A DNA stretch of 64,000 nt from Dysgonomonas gadei ATCC BAA-286 (GTDB taxonomy: Bacteria > Bacteroidota > Bacteroidia > Bacteroidales > Dysgonomonadaceae). Under the pieces are notes generated by a model that was not told the origin of the DNA, did no database searches, and saw only the letters and a list, made by a program, of their open reading frames with translations. Each line of letters begins with the position of its first letter. The first letter of the stretch is position 1. Below, in pieces: positions 17,717 to 26,778 of the stretch. Both the position numbers and the translations under genes were made by a program. The stretch lies in contig NZ_GL891986.1 of the NCBI RefSeq assembly GCF_000213555.1, forward strand, positions 189,123-253,122, in the 5' to 3' direction.

Positions 17717-18727
17717 CTACTTACCACTGTCGAGATAGCCACGTTTGAAGATATCGACCAACAGTATAAACATTGACAGGAACAACGGGCCAAAGATAAC
17801 ACCCCAGAACCCAAAGACGGGCAATCCTATCACAACACCAAATACGGTAATCAGCGGATGCGTATTTGCAATCTTCTTTTGAAGGATAAAGCGCAGCAGA
17901 TTATCGACATTAGAAATAACAATCAATGAGTAAGCCGTCAGGCCGATCGCATTCAACCAATCCCCGGTAATAGCCATATAAATAACAAGTGGCAACCAGA
18001 TAAACATAGTTCCCACGATAGGAATAATAGTGGCAAAGCATGTAAGAAACCCGAAAAGAATAGGATCGGGAACTCCAAAGATGATATAACCGAGCGTCGC
18101 AAAAATACCTTGTATGGATGCCAGCAAAGGAATACCTATGGCATTCGATTTTACCATTACATCTATTTCGCGCAACACATCCTTCTTATTTTCATTATTG
18201 AATGGTAATAAGTCATTCAGGTAAGCCTCCATTTGCGGACCTCCGATCAACATAAAATAGAGAACAAATAACATTACTACCGAATTGACGGCAAAACTGC
18301 TCACACTACCGATAAGTATCTGTCCGATCTTAGGCAGATAGGCGGCAGCGCTCACCAGGTTATCTGTACTCAATATATTGTAACCCGTGCGCTCCTTCAC
18401 CATGGCTATTACTTCCTGGACAGATTCTATAGACGAGGTAAGATTTAAGTTTATCCCCTGCAATTCCTGAATCAGCAACCACACGGCAATGGCCAGAGGT
18501 ATAAGAAAACACATAACCACCTCAACCAATATGAGCGAAGCCGCTAAATTCTTCCCGAATTTCTTCTTCCCGGTCAGGTAAAACATTTGTTTCCTCACCA
18601 AAATATATACGGTAGATGCTCCTAATATCCCGCTAAAAAGCGGTGAAAAATAATGAAAGAGAATCACTCCCATAAAAAGGATAATAATAATCAGGGAATA
18701 TTGCCAGTATTTTTCTTTTATAGTCAT
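17717..18727 (-). CDS. AI-2E family permease
   Basis: 336 residues, about seven to eight membrane helices. It carries the family pattern (PFNNENKKDVLREIDVMVKS, then a GVPDPILFGFLTCFATIIPIVGT-like stretch and a GLPVFGFWGVIFGPLFLSMF-like C-terminus). The family includes exporters and Na+/H+ or small-molecule transporters, and AI-2 transport itself is shown for very few members. Substrate is therefore not assigned. Confidence 0.9.
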   Translation of the reverse strand: MTIKEKYWQYSLIIIILFMGVILFHYFSPLFSGILGASTVYILVRKQMFYLTGKKKFGKNLAASLILVEVVMCFLIPLAIAVWLLIQELQGINLNLTSSIESVQEVIAMVKERTGYNILSTDNLVSAAAYLPKIGQILIGSVSSFAVNSVVMLFVLYFMLIGGPQMEAYLNDLLPFNNENKKDVLREIDVMVKSNAIGIPLLASIQGIFATLGYIIFGVPDPILFGFLTCFATIIPIVGTMFIWLPLVIYMAITGDWLNAIGLTAYSLIVISNVDNLLRFILQKKIANTHPLITVFGVVIGLPVFGFWGVIFGPLFLSMFILLVDIFKRGYLDSGK

Positions 18728-18971
18728 AAATACAGAAATTTGATCGGTTACAAGTTATGTGATTCTATTTTCAATATATTTAACACGAAAGATGCAATTA
18801 TGTTTAACATTTTACTTTTTCCTTCTTATAGAAGGCATTTATTGTATCTTTTATCGGGGTCCGTGTTTTATATTCTTACAATAATATGATTATTTACCCA
18901 TAGTGGTTATCACCAATAATCCGAATCCAAATTTAAGTAAATAATGTCTATTTTAAGCTATTATAAGATAC

Positions 18972-19002
18972 AAAAACGGCCGACACCTCATGTATCAGCC
19001 GT
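18972..19002 (-). terminator. Terminator after the doxX-like gene
   Basis: On the minus strand ACGGCTGA (19002-18995) pairs with TCGGCCGT (18983-18976, one wobble pair), followed by TTTTTG. It lies 23 bases past the doxX-like stop. Confidence 0.7.
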
Positions 19003-19024
19003 AATATATCAAAGACTACAAATT

Positions 19025-19435
19025 TTAATCCCAAAGTTTCTTGTTGCTAAGTGCATATTTACCACCACCGGTAAAAATCAAAGCTACTGCACCAAAGAAA
19101 TATAAAGCCTGCAACTCGATAGTCCAGCCACCCGCTTCATTAACTGTAAAGATATCTGCACTATGCGCCATTCCCACAGCTACAAGCATATTAAACGCAA
19201 ATATAGCTGCTGCTATACGCGTGCCAAAACCGAATATAATAAATAACGGAGCTATTACCTCCCCTACATATACCCCATAAACGATAAAAGCCGGCAGCCC
19301 GCTGGCTTCGAGCATCTGTTCTATACCACCTGCGCCGTGCATCAATTTGGCTATTCCATGCATCAGCATCAATACACCGACACTCAACCTGAGGATAAGT
19401 AATCCTAAATCTATATTTCTTTCTAATACTTTCAT
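19025..19435 (-). CDS. DoxX family membrane protein
   Basis: 136 residues, four hydrophobic segments, with the DoxX signature GLLILRLSVGVLMLMHGIAKL at the N-terminus and GGGKYALSNK near the end. DoxX proteins are linked to quinone/thiol redox chemistry in other bacteria, but a specific activity cannot be read here. It lies 74 bases downstream of the TonB-like gene on the same strand. Confidence 0.88.
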   Translation of the reverse strand: MKVLERNIDLGLLILRLSVGVLMLMHGIAKLMHGAGGIEQMLEASGLPAFIVYGVYVGEVIAPLFIIFGFGTRIAAAIFAFNMLVAVGMAHSADIFTVNEAGGWTIELQALYFFGAVALIFTGGGKYALSNKKLWD

Positions 19436-19509
19436 ATACTGTTATTATAATAGTTACAGTACATAGAACAAAGAAACATCCGGAAAGTTCGTTCTTTCCG
19501 GGAAAAAAA

Positions 19510-20370
19510 TTACTTCGGTAATACAAAAGGAATAGGCAGCATTACTTCCATCGGTGCAGGCTTACCATCTTTAAGACCTGGAATCCATTTAGGCATCTTC
19601 TTTATAAGGTAAAATGCCTCTTCGTTACAGTCACGGAATATACCTTTGAATAGGGCTATCCGGGATATCTCCCCTTGTTCCGAGATTAATATATTAAATA
19701 TAACCCGCCCTTCTATCCCCATCTGAATAGCCCGCTTAGGATATTTCAGGTTAGACTTCAGATATGCCTCCAAAGCATCCTTTCCACCGGGAAACTGAGG
19801 CGACCGGTTTAACAAGGTATCTGATTGGCTAATTACACCAGGGGCAACCTCTCCGGAATCGATTCCGGATAGATCCGTCTCATTTATTATGAGAGAACCA
19901 ATATAAAAATTATCATTCGGTTCTTTTTCACGTTGTTCTTTTGCTCTCTTCTTCAAATTGTCATCGGCTTTGAAGCTAATAGTCAATTTCTGATCCATTT
20001 TTACAGGCTGGCCCGAATGGGTGGCAGGAATCCATCTGGGCATAGCTTTTACCATACGTATTACTTCATCGTCGGCAACAGGATCAAATCCCCTCGTTAT
20101 TTCAACATCTTGTACAACTCCGTTCTTATCTACATTGAATTTTATATCGAGATCGCCTTCCATATCTATTTTTAACAGAAGATAAGGGTATCTGGTATTA
20201 CTTTCGATAAACTTATATAATCCGGCCTCTCCTCCCGGAAATTGTGGGGCTATGATATCAGCCGATTCGACTTCTACCGGAATAAGTTTTGCCGACACTC
20301 CGTTTTGTGCCGAAAGTGAAGAAATGCTGATCATTAAAGTTATTGTAAAGATCAAGTATTTGTGTATCAT
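19510..20370 (-). CDS. Secreted protein with two TonB C-terminal-like domains
   Basis: 286 residues with a signal peptide ending SLSAQ near 22. Two copies of the TonB C-terminal fold are visible. The first (about 42-135) has FPGGEAGLYKFIESNTRYP and then MPRWIPATHSGQPV. The second (about 190-285) has FPGGKDALEAYLKSNLKYP and then MPKWIPGLKDGKPA. It lacks the membrane anchor and Pro-rich linker of a genuine TonB energy transducer, so it is more likely a periplasmic TonB-domain protein than part of a TonB-ExbBD motor. Confidence 0.85.
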   Translation of the reverse strand: MIHKYLIFTITLMISISSLSAQNGVSAKLIPVEVESADIIAPQFPGGEAGLYKFIESNTRYPYLLLKIDMEGDLDIKFNVDKNGVVQDVEITRGFDPVADDEVIRMVKAMPRWIPATHSGQPVKMDQKLTISFKADDNLKKRAKEQREKEPNDNFYIGSLIINETDLSGIDSGEVAPGVISQSDTLLNRSPQFPGGKDALEAYLKSNLKYPKRAIQMGIEGRVIFNILISEQGEISRIALFKGIFRDCNEEAFYLIKKMPKWIPGLKDGKPAPMEVMLPIPFVLPK

Positions 20371-20540
20371 TATATATTTGTTTTACCTATTGACTAACGT
20401 GTTAACTTCTGAAAGATTACTTAATACAAGAAAAATAATAGAAGAGCCTTATTCTCCATCGCTTATTGATTAGTAAATATTACTCATAAAATATATTCTC
20501 TCTTTCAAAAATAACAGGATAACAGGATTAAGCAAATATA

Positions 20541-20624
20541 TCGGTATATTTTTTAAGAAAGTTTATCTATATAATTAGAGCTGATAGCCTTTGGTGGTTA
20601 GCTTATAGCTCTTTGAAATATTGA
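20541..20624 (+). repeat. Dispersed block S, copy 1
   Basis: About 84 bases starting TCGGTATATTTTTT and including AGCTGATAGCCTTTGG and AGCTCTTTGAAATATTGA. They match the reverse complement of 49918-49997 at roughly four fifths of positions by eye. In both places the block precedes the 157-bp core in the same relative orientation. Confidence 0.65.
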
Positions 20625-20687
20625 CAGGCCCCCTGAGAAAAGCAGACAAGATACGAGAAATAAGTTGCTTACTATTTACTGAAATAA

Positions 20688-21023
20688 GTGTTACCTTTGT
20701 TACTTTTTATTTAAACACAGAGTAAAAGGAGTAACACGGAGTTTTTTATAAACAGGATGCCCCGCTCTTCTCAACATGATAAGCTAATTATTAATTTATC
20801 ATTCTTAAATATTAATTGTTTTCTCTGTTACTTTTGTTACCTTTTAACTATATATAGTGAATAAATATTAAATACAAATGGCTTCCCGACTGTATTAAGT
20901 TAAAATAACAGGCAGAATGTAACAGGTGCAATAGGTTGTAAGTTAAATGTTTATTTTTGTCTTGTATCGTACAGAAAGTAACAGGATCAATATTGATAAA
21001 TAGTGTTACTTTTGTTACTTTTT
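20688..21023 (+). repeat. Bipartite-word array with 157-bp core (locus A)
   Basis: Three copies of the 21-bp word GTGT-N4-TTTGT-N4-TTTT lie at 20688-20708 (TACC/TACT), 20825-20845 (CTGT start, TACT/TACC) and 21003-21023 (TACT/TACT). The interval 20709-20824 carries the shared core (ATTTAAACACAGAGTAAAAG, then CCGCTCTTCTCAACA, then AAGCTAATTATTAATT). The core recurs at 43.2-43.4 kb and inverted at 49.6-49.7 kb. The whole 20371-21053 gap has no supported gene; the last word ends 30 bases before the ATG at 21054. Confidence 0.75.
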
Positions 21024-21053
21024 TGAGAGTAAGATTATAATATACAATTATAT

Positions 21054-21644
21054 ATGAAAAAGAATAAGAAAAATACCGTTTACACGGTGATTATATCTGC
21101 GGTAATCGTTATTATACTGCTTTTTTTCCTGAAGGGCAGTGTTTACCGGATGGTTGTAAAATATGAAGATGCGGGAGGACGAAAATCATATGATATAAAG
21201 GATGAGAAGCTGGCTTCCTATATCAATCAGAGCCTGCCAAACGATGAGTCGCTGGATGCAAATATAGATATAGAAACCATCATTGATTTATCGTTGGATA
21301 TAACGGGTGATGCTCTTGATTTTTCGGCAATGTATAATGACAGCGAGCCTCATAAAGCTTTTGAGAATGGCGGTGCTAATTATGTTGGCTATGCTTCATT
21401 TACTGCTGCTGTGGGTAATTATCTGATAAAGCGTTTCGGAATGGATAAGGAATGGGAAGCTAAACCCAAAAAAGGGAAACTATATCTCTTTGGAAACAAT
21501 ATGCATAAGGATGCCAAGGATGGCTGGTTTAAAGATCATGACTTTGTCGTCTTCAGGAACAAGAATACTAAGGAAGAAATATATGTAGATCCCACTGCAT
21601 TCGATTATTTTGGGACAAGGCGGGTTGATAAACGTGAAAAATGA
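21054..21644 (+). CDS. Membrane-anchored protein, possible degenerate transglutaminase-like fold
   Basis: 196 residues. An N-terminal membrane anchor (about 10-27) precedes a globular part with ANYVGYASFTAAVGNYL (about 103-119), DHDFVVF (about 165-171) and IYVDPTAFDYFG (about 179-190). The spacing recalls Cys-His-Asp of transglutaminase-like proteins (NCVGY...HDF...VDP), but the expected Cys is Tyr, which would abolish catalysis. This assignment is tentative. The gene directly precedes queG (9-base gap). Confidence 0.5.
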   Translation: MKKNKKNTVYTVIISAVIVIILLFFLKGSVYRMVVKYEDAGGRKSYDIKDEKLASYINQSLPNDESLDANIDIETIIDLSLDITGDALDFSAMYNDSEPHKAFENGGANYVGYASFTAAVGNYLIKRFGMDKEWEAKPKKGKLYLFGNNMHKDAKDGWFKDHDFVVFRNKNTKEEIYVDPTAFDYFGTRRVDKREK

Positions 21645-21653
21645 CAGGAAGGT

Positions 21654-22577
21654 TTGATAACTTCTGCTCAAATAAAAGAATATGCCCTGACGCTTGGCTT
21701 CGATGCCTGCGGTATCTGCCGTGCCGAAGAAGTAGACTTGGAAAATCAGGAAGGTTATAAAAACTGGATTGATAATTCATTTTATGCAGGAATGGACTAT
21801 ATGGCTCGTAATGAGGACAAACGATGCAATCCAGCTTTGTTAGTCGAAGATGCCCGTTCGATAGTATGTGTGGCATTAAATTACTACCCGGGAACAAAGT
21901 CGCCGGAAGAAAATCCACAGTTTGCATACTATGCTTACGGGAAAGATTATCACGATGTGGTAAAAGCTAAGTTGCAACAGCTTTTTGATTTCATTAAGTC
22001 ATTAAACCCATCAGCCGAAGGACGCTCCTTTGTTGATACCGCTCCGGTGCTGGAGCGCTATTGGGCAGCAAAGGCCGGATTAGGATTTATTGGTAAGAAT
22101 TCATTGCTTATTATTCCCAAAAGAGGATCGTATTTCTTTTTGGGAGAATTAATCCTTAATTTGGATTTAGAGTATGACAAGCCTTTGTCCCTCTCTTGCG
22201 GTAACTGTACACGGTGTCTTGATGCCTGTCCTACAAAAGCAATTGTTGCACCCAGGGTCGTAGATGCCAACAAATGTATTTCGTATCAGACTATAGAAAA
22301 TAAGGGAGAGATAGATGAGACCATTGTACCTAATCTGAACAACCGTTTTTACGGATGTGATATTTGTCAGCAGGTTTGCCCCTGGAACCGTTATTCGAGG
22401 CCACATAAGACTGAGGAATTTAATCCGTCACAGGCTTTTCTGGATTTGTCTTTGGAGAGGCTCGATAATCTGAATGTTGAAGAATATCAGATTATTTTTA
22501 AAGGTTCGGCAGTGAAACGGGCAAAGTATAGCGGACTGAAACGGAATCTGGAAGCGTTAAAACGGAGTAAGAAGTAA
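21654..22577 (+). CDS. queG: Epoxyqueuosine reductase
   Basis: 307 residues. Catalyses the last step of queuosine biosynthesis (epoxyqueuosine to queuosine in tRNA) with a cobalamin cofactor and two [4Fe-4S] clusters. Cluster motifs are CGNCTRCLDACP (about 182-193) and CDICQQVCP (about 236-244). The N-terminal DACGICRAE and the central GRSFVDTAPVLER are family landmarks. The start is a TTG at 21654; the frame has no suitable ATG, and ITSAQIKEYALTLGFDACGI is the expected N-terminus. Confidence 0.95.
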   Translation: MITSAQIKEYALTLGFDACGICRAEEVDLENQEGYKNWIDNSFYAGMDYMARNEDKRCNPALLVEDARSIVCVALNYYPGTKSPEENPQFAYYAYGKDYHDVVKAKLQQLFDFIKSLNPSAEGRSFVDTAPVLERYWAAKAGLGFIGKNSLLIIPKRGSYFFLGELILNLDLEYDKPLSLSCGNCTRCLDACPTKAIVAPRVVDANKCISYQTIENKGEIDETIVPNLNNRFYGCDICQQVCPWNRYSRPHKTEEFNPSQAFLDLSLERLDNLNVEEYQIIFKGSAVKRAKYSGLKRNLEALKRSKK

Positions 22578-22607
22578 TATTGATTGTATGATTTACGTTA
22601 TATATAG

Positions 22608-23081
22608 ATGAAAAAGATTAAAGATATATTAATAATAGGTTTGTTGATGTTTATCGCTTCTTCTTGTGGAAAAGAGGAGGAAAGAAATGTTATTCCGGTG
22701 GAACAGGTAAACTTTAAGCTAAATTTAGCCTATGCAGATCAGATATTACGAACACCTGGGAATAGCAAGGAATATATAAATGGGAAATACCCTGTACTAG
22801 TGGGTGAATATTTAGGATATGGCGGTCTGTTGATTGTCAATAGTTTTTATGCGACAGACAGGCCGGATCTACTGGCTTACGATCTTAGTTGCCCATATGA
22901 GGCATTGAGGTCTGTATTGGTAAAAGCATCGGATGATGGAAATGCTAAATGTTCAAAATGTGGCAGAATTTATAACTTAATGGAAAAAGGAAGGGTGATT
23001 TCGGAGTCATCGGATCTGCATTTACAAAGATATTCAGTCAGTCCGACATCGAATCCGGATGTTTTTTATGTCACACGTTAA
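22608..23081 (+). CDS. Lipoprotein with a degenerate Rieske-like domain
   Basis: 157 residues. Lipoprotein signal (MFIASSCGKEE, lipobox Cys about residue 20). The mature part shows AYDLSCPYE (about 90-98) and CSKCGRIYNLMEKGRVISE (about 116-134), followed by LQRYSV. This follows the layout of small Rieske proteins (C-x-H...C-x2-H-G), but both cluster histidines are replaced (CPY and CSKC), so a normal [2Fe-2S] Rieske centre cannot form. A cysteine-only metal site is possible. It follows queG by 30 bases. Confidence 0.6.
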   Translation: MKKIKDILIIGLLMFIASSCGKEEERNVIPVEQVNFKLNLAYADQILRTPGNSKEYINGKYPVLVGEYLGYGGLLIVNSFYATDRPDLLAYDLSCPYEALRSVLVKASDDGNAKCSKCGRIYNLMEKGRVISESSDLHLQRYSVSPTSNPDVFYVTR

Positions 23082-23098
23082 TTTTGCTTGAATAAACC

Positions 23099-23129
23099 TT
23101 GCAGAAAGCAAAAACATTTTTTACATTTG
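23099..23129 (+). promoter_or_regulatory. Promoter of the tRNA-Gly/tRNA-Leu transcript
   Basis: TTG at 23099-23101, 20 bases, then TACATTTG at 23122-23129: a good match to the Bacteroidetes TTG-N19/20-TAnnTTTG promoter. The tRNA begins 65 bases downstream. Confidence 0.7.
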
Positions 23130-23193
23130 CACTCGCTAAATGAGAATGGGTGCCATAGAGTTGGTTTAACAGAATTTCTCAGGCAGTAAAAAT

Positions 23194-23266
<73 letters not shown>

Positions 23267-23274
23267 CTTAGGCT

Positions 23275-23357
23275 GCTCGGATGGTGGAATGGTAGACACG
23301 CAAGACTTAAAATCTTGTGACCATTAGGTTGTGCGGGTTCAAGTCCCGCTCCGAGTA
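23275..23357 (+). tRNA. tRNA-Leu (anticodon TAA)
   Basis: 83-nt type II tRNA. Acceptor GCTCGGA pairs with TCCGAGT (G-U at the first pair), the anticodon loop is CTTAAAA, a variable arm is present, and the T-arm has GGTTCAAGTCC. It lies 8 bases after tRNA-Gly and shares its promoter. Confidence 0.97.
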
Positions 23358-23367
23358 CTAACTCTTT

Positions 23368-23409
23368 AGCAAAGCGGTGTAATCTTGTGATTACACCGCT
23401 TTGCTTTTA
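23368..23409 (+). terminator. Terminator of the tRNA operon
   Basis: A perfect 17-bp stem (AGCAAAGCGGTGTAATC at 23368-23384, reverse complement at 23389-23405) with a TTGT loop, followed by TTTTAT. Confidence 0.92.
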
Positions 23410-23722
23410 TACCACATTTAAAATAGATTAAATTATGAATATTTCCGTCATCTTATTCAGATATATTTATCTATATCTAAAGTTCAAATTGATATAGTTC
23501 TTTGACATATTTATATAATTATCTATTATTTAAAAAAAACATGCAATATCAGATACGATTGAGATTAACCGCATTAAAATTTAATTAAAATACATAAACT
23601 GTTCGTTTTTTTATATATATTCGCAAAACACACAAAATTATATGGAGTTCAGAGACCATACACAAACGAGGCGGACCCGAAAAGCCATATGAGTAGGAAC
23701 TTAACGTAACAAACAGAATTAT
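23410..23722 (+). other. Leader region of the DUF805 gene
   Basis: About 310 AT-rich bases without a gene, ending in a less AT-rich tract (23641-23710). There GAGTTC (23646) can pair with GAACTT (23697), and GGC/GCC can form an inner stem. This could be a structured 5' leader or small RNA, but the pairing is short and could be chance. Confidence 0.3.
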
Positions 23723-24082
23723 ATGGAGTGGTTTTTAAAAGTTGTAAAAGGACATTATGCAGATTTTAACGGAAGAGCAAGACGCAAAGAGTATTGGATG
23801 TTTGCTTTGGTAGCAACAATCCCAATTATAGTCCTTTATATTCTTGGAATAATCTTTGCATTTATTTCCGGCATCTTAAGTGCCATTATTTTTATTGTTA
23901 TAGGATTGTTTGCCTTAGCAATAGCAATTCCGGGTTTAGCAGTCGGCATCAGACGCATGCATGATGTAGGTAAAAGCGGCTGGTATCTGCTTATCCCAGT
24001 TTACAGCTTTATATTAGCTATCACCGAAGGAGAAAAAGGAGACAATCAATATGGTCCCGATCCTAAAGCAGGTGAGCGTTAA
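23723..24082 (+). CDS. DUF805 family membrane protein
   Basis: 119 residues. The start MEWFLKVVKGHYADFNGRARRKEYW and the RRMHDVGKSGWYLLIPV segment are diagnostic of DUF805 (YhaH/YhaI-like inner-membrane proteins). Three to four hydrophobic segments; ends with DNQYGPDPK as usual. Function unknown. Confidence 0.93.
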   Translation: MEWFLKVVKGHYADFNGRARRKEYWMFALVATIPIIVLYILGIIFAFISGILSAIIFIVIGLFALAIAIPGLAVGIRRMHDVGKSGWYLLIPVYSFILAITEGEKGDNQYGPDPKAGER

Positions 24083-24100
24083 TTGTATATATAAGTACAT

Positions 24101-24136
24101 AAAAAATGAGCCGGATTTTATTTTGGCTCATTTTTT
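24101..24136. terminator. Bidirectional terminator
   Basis: AAAAAATGAGCC (24101-24112) pairs perfectly with GGCTCATTTTTT (24125-24136). T-runs on both strands serve the convergent DUF805 and LVIVD genes. Confidence 0.88.
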
Positions 24137-24156
24137 ATCATTTATCTTATTATCCC

Positions 24157-25419
24157 TTATTTACCGATACTTAGTACGCTGATTTGCCTGATATTCTGTA
24201 AATCGCTATAATCATATTGATACAAACCGTTTTCAGCAATCATCATCAATGTATTGCCATGCGGTATTACATCGTATCCGTTCATGCCTTTATGGTGAGC
24301 CAGTTGATTTGACATCAGCTTCTGAGGGTCGTCCGATTTATAAACTTTCAGACCGTCATCACAAAGGAATAATGTACCATTATCTATTCCCAAACCCTTA
24401 GGGCCGGTCATTGTATAAGATACTATCTGTTTTGGCATTTTTACATCACTTACATCTACTATAAACAATTCATTTGCATTTTGTCCGCACATATTTCCCG
24501 AATGAATGGTGACATAGGCCAGATCATTTTCCACAACCACAGGGTCACAACCATAGACATGTTGCAAAGATGATTGATAATCGGGTTTTAGAGGATCTTT
24601 TACCGAATATATCAACATTCCGGTAGGTGTGCCCATAAACAAGTTATCCTTGTAACTGAAGATTGTTTCTACATTTCCTCCAATATAAATATTATCTGCA
24701 GCTTTTACAGGTTTCTCCCCGGACAGGTTAAATATACTCATGCTATTATTAATTACAGTATATAGGTAGCCCTGGTATAATCCGAAGCGGGACATGGAAC
24801 CATTCAAACCGCTTGCACTGTTACCACTACTACTATTATCCATATATGCATAATCGTAATACCAACCCGGATTCCGTTTAACAGTTTCGGTTCTTTCTAC
24901 CAGCGTCCAGCCTACTATGATATCTTTATTATCATTGTTTGGATAGCACATTGCATAGTCATATCCAAACTGGAAATCTTCCATTGGAGGTAAAGCTTTT
25001 TCAAAGACATTTTCTAACCGACCTTTGAGTTCCGGTTGTGCAGGATTGCTTATATCAAACCATACAAGGTCTATATAGGAATCTGCATAGAGCATATTGT
25101 TACGGATGCTCAGGTCTGCATTTCCCATAAGTTCTATGTAACCCACATTTTTGGGAGCAGAAGGAAAGCGGTTGTCAATGATGTGGATACCTTTGTCCGG
25201 CTCAGATATATAGAGATAATTCTCATAGAAGCAGATTTTGCCTTTTTGCGAAATCTCTTGAGGTGTGACTGATACCTTTACGGAATTGCGAAAAGCGGTG
25301 GCATTCATAAATACCGGTTCGTGGATTTTGTAGGTGATGGTTTCAGTATTGTCATTGTCGCTACAGCTATACAATACACAGAATGTGCTAATGTATAATA
25401 AATACAATAGTTTTCTCAT
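24157..25419 (-). CDS. LVIVD-repeat lipoprotein
   Basis: 420 residues with a lipobox (FCVLYSCSDND, Cys about 19). Repeated beta-propeller-like units have the LVIVD character, for example GIHIIDNRFPSAPKNVGYI, DLVWFDISNPAQPELKG and LFIVDVSDVKMPKQIVSY. It is probably surface- or periplasm-exposed and used for binding. Third gene of an operon with an ECF sigma and an anti-sigma/barrel protein, 39 bases after the latter. Confidence 0.85.
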   Translation of the reverse strand: MRKLLYLLYISTFCVLYSCSDNDNTETITYKIHEPVFMNATAFRNSVKVSVTPQEISQKGKICFYENYLYISEPDKGIHIIDNRFPSAPKNVGYIELMGNADLSIRNNMLYADSYIDLVWFDISNPAQPELKGRLENVFEKALPPMEDFQFGYDYAMCYPNNDNKDIIVGWTLVERTETVKRNPGWYYDYAYMDNSSSGNSASGLNGSMSRFGLYQGYLYTVINNSMSIFNLSGEKPVKAADNIYIGGNVETIFSYKDNLFMGTPTGMLIYSVKDPLKPDYQSSLQHVYGCDPVVVENDLAYVTIHSGNMCGQNANELFIVDVSDVKMPKQIVSYTMTGPKGLGIDNGTLFLCDDGLKVYKSDDPQKLMSNQLAHHKGMNGYDVIPHGNTLMMIAENGLYQYDYSDLQNIRQISVLSIGK

Positions 25420-25458
25420 TGTTTAAAGATTTAAGTTATTAAAATTTCCGTGTTGCTT

Positions 25459-26778
25459 TTAAAACTTGTATCTGAGTCCGGCACCAAGACCAAATACTGA
25501 AGGTTTTTCTGTTCTAATGCTAATTGGTTGTTTATTATCAAAATAGTAAGAGAATCGAGGTTCGAAATATATACTCCAGTCATTATAGAACATATAGGAT
25601 GCACCCAATGATGCATTCAATGACCATTGCAGCCCACTTATACTACCCTTGTCATGAACAACAGCAGCACTATTATTCTTGTCATATATATCTTCTGTAT
25701 ATTTGTAGGTTAATCCTTTTTCCACCATACCTCCGGCAGACAGGTAGATATTCCAGTTTGAACTGTTCCACAAATACAGGACTACATTGACAGGAATACC
25801 CAGATAATGCAATTCCTGACGGGCTTCTAGCGATTTAATCGCTTTCTTCTGGAATTTTGATGACAAGTAGGTATATGTCAATCCGGTTTCAACACCGATA
25901 TACCTGTTAATATCCTTGCGAACATTCACGCCGAATGACAGCGGCAAAGAGTGATCTATTTCTGAAAAATCATTAACATTCAATTCTCTATTTAACAAGG
26001 ATGGAGCCGCATCAGAGAATGATTCTGAAACGTTTGCCGACGTAGCATAGTCATACATAAGACCCTTATGCATATTTCCGTTGGATGAGGAACCTCCTCC
26101 TGATGACACCGATGCAGACATGAGCCATTTGTTGTTATTATTCTCAGCCTTTGCAATTAATAGCCTGGCAGGTTCTTTTGATGTCTTCTCTATGGGTTTC
26201 TTCTCCTGTATAGTCGAAGCACCAGAAATAGTATCAGTAATATTGACGTTATTCTCAGCCAGATTATTGTTTTCAGCAGCTACTTCCTGTACAATCTCTT
26301 CTACATGCGCCAGATTAATGGTATCGGTAATCGTTACAGGCAATGACTCATTCAAAGTGTTGCTTTCCTCAGCTAACAGTTTCCCTTTATCTGTCTTGCC
26401 GGAGATAGATACCGGATATCTTTTAGCTTGTAGTTGTAATACATCGTTGTTAGTTGTGCTAGTAACTGTGGCTGTTTGTTTCTCCGGTTTTGATATTCTA
26501 ATATCAGTAGCATTGAAATTATTTATTCCTGCTACCGGATTGAAAGGGGGCTCGTCATTTTTGGGTATAGAGAGTAGTAAAATCACGATGACAGCTATTG
26601 CTGCAACAGAGCCCCCAATCCACCAGACAGACTTCCTCTGTTTGGGCTTCATCTGAAGCTCAATCTCGTCCCAGCAGCCTGCTTCTACAGGCATCCGGTA
26701 ATCTTCCAGTTTTTGCCTTATCAGTCTGCTGAACTCGTCAGGTTGTTCGTTATGGTTTTTCTTGTCTGGCATTTTCAT
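25459..26778 (-). CDS. Fusion of anti-sigma-like N-terminus and outer-membrane-barrel-like C-terminus
   Basis: 439 residues. About 50 cytoplasmic-looking residues (FSRLIRQKLEDYRMPVEAGCWDEIELQM) are followed by one membrane helix (about 53-71), a long Asn/Thr/Glu-rich linker (about 75-270) and a C-terminal ~170-residue domain of alternating beta strands. That domain ends in LGAGLRYKF, as in the PF13568-type outer membrane beta-barrel family. The gene starts 29 bases inside the sigma gene. The topology implies an inner-membrane anchor and a barrel-like domain in one chain. Confidence 0.72.
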   Translation of the reverse strand: MKMPDKKNHNEQPDEFSRLIRQKLEDYRMPVEAGCWDEIELQMKPKQRKSVWWIGGSVAAIAVIVILLLSIPKNDEPPFNPVAGINNFNATDIRISKPEKQTATVTSTTNNDVLQLQAKRYPVSISGKTDKGKLLAEESNTLNESLPVTITDTINLAHVEEIVQEVAAENNNLAENNVNITDTISGASTIQEKKPIEKTSKEPARLLIAKAENNNNKWLMSASVSSGGGSSSNGNMHKGLMYDYATSANVSESFSDAAPSLLNRELNVNDFSEIDHSLPLSFGVNVRKDINRYIGVETGLTYTYLSSKFQKKAIKSLEARQELHYLGIPVNVVLYLWNSSNWNIYLSAGGMVEKGLTYKYTEDIYDKNNSAAVVHDKGSISGLQWSLNASLGASYMFYNDWSIYFEPRFSYYFDNKQPISIRTEKPSVFGLGAGLRYKF

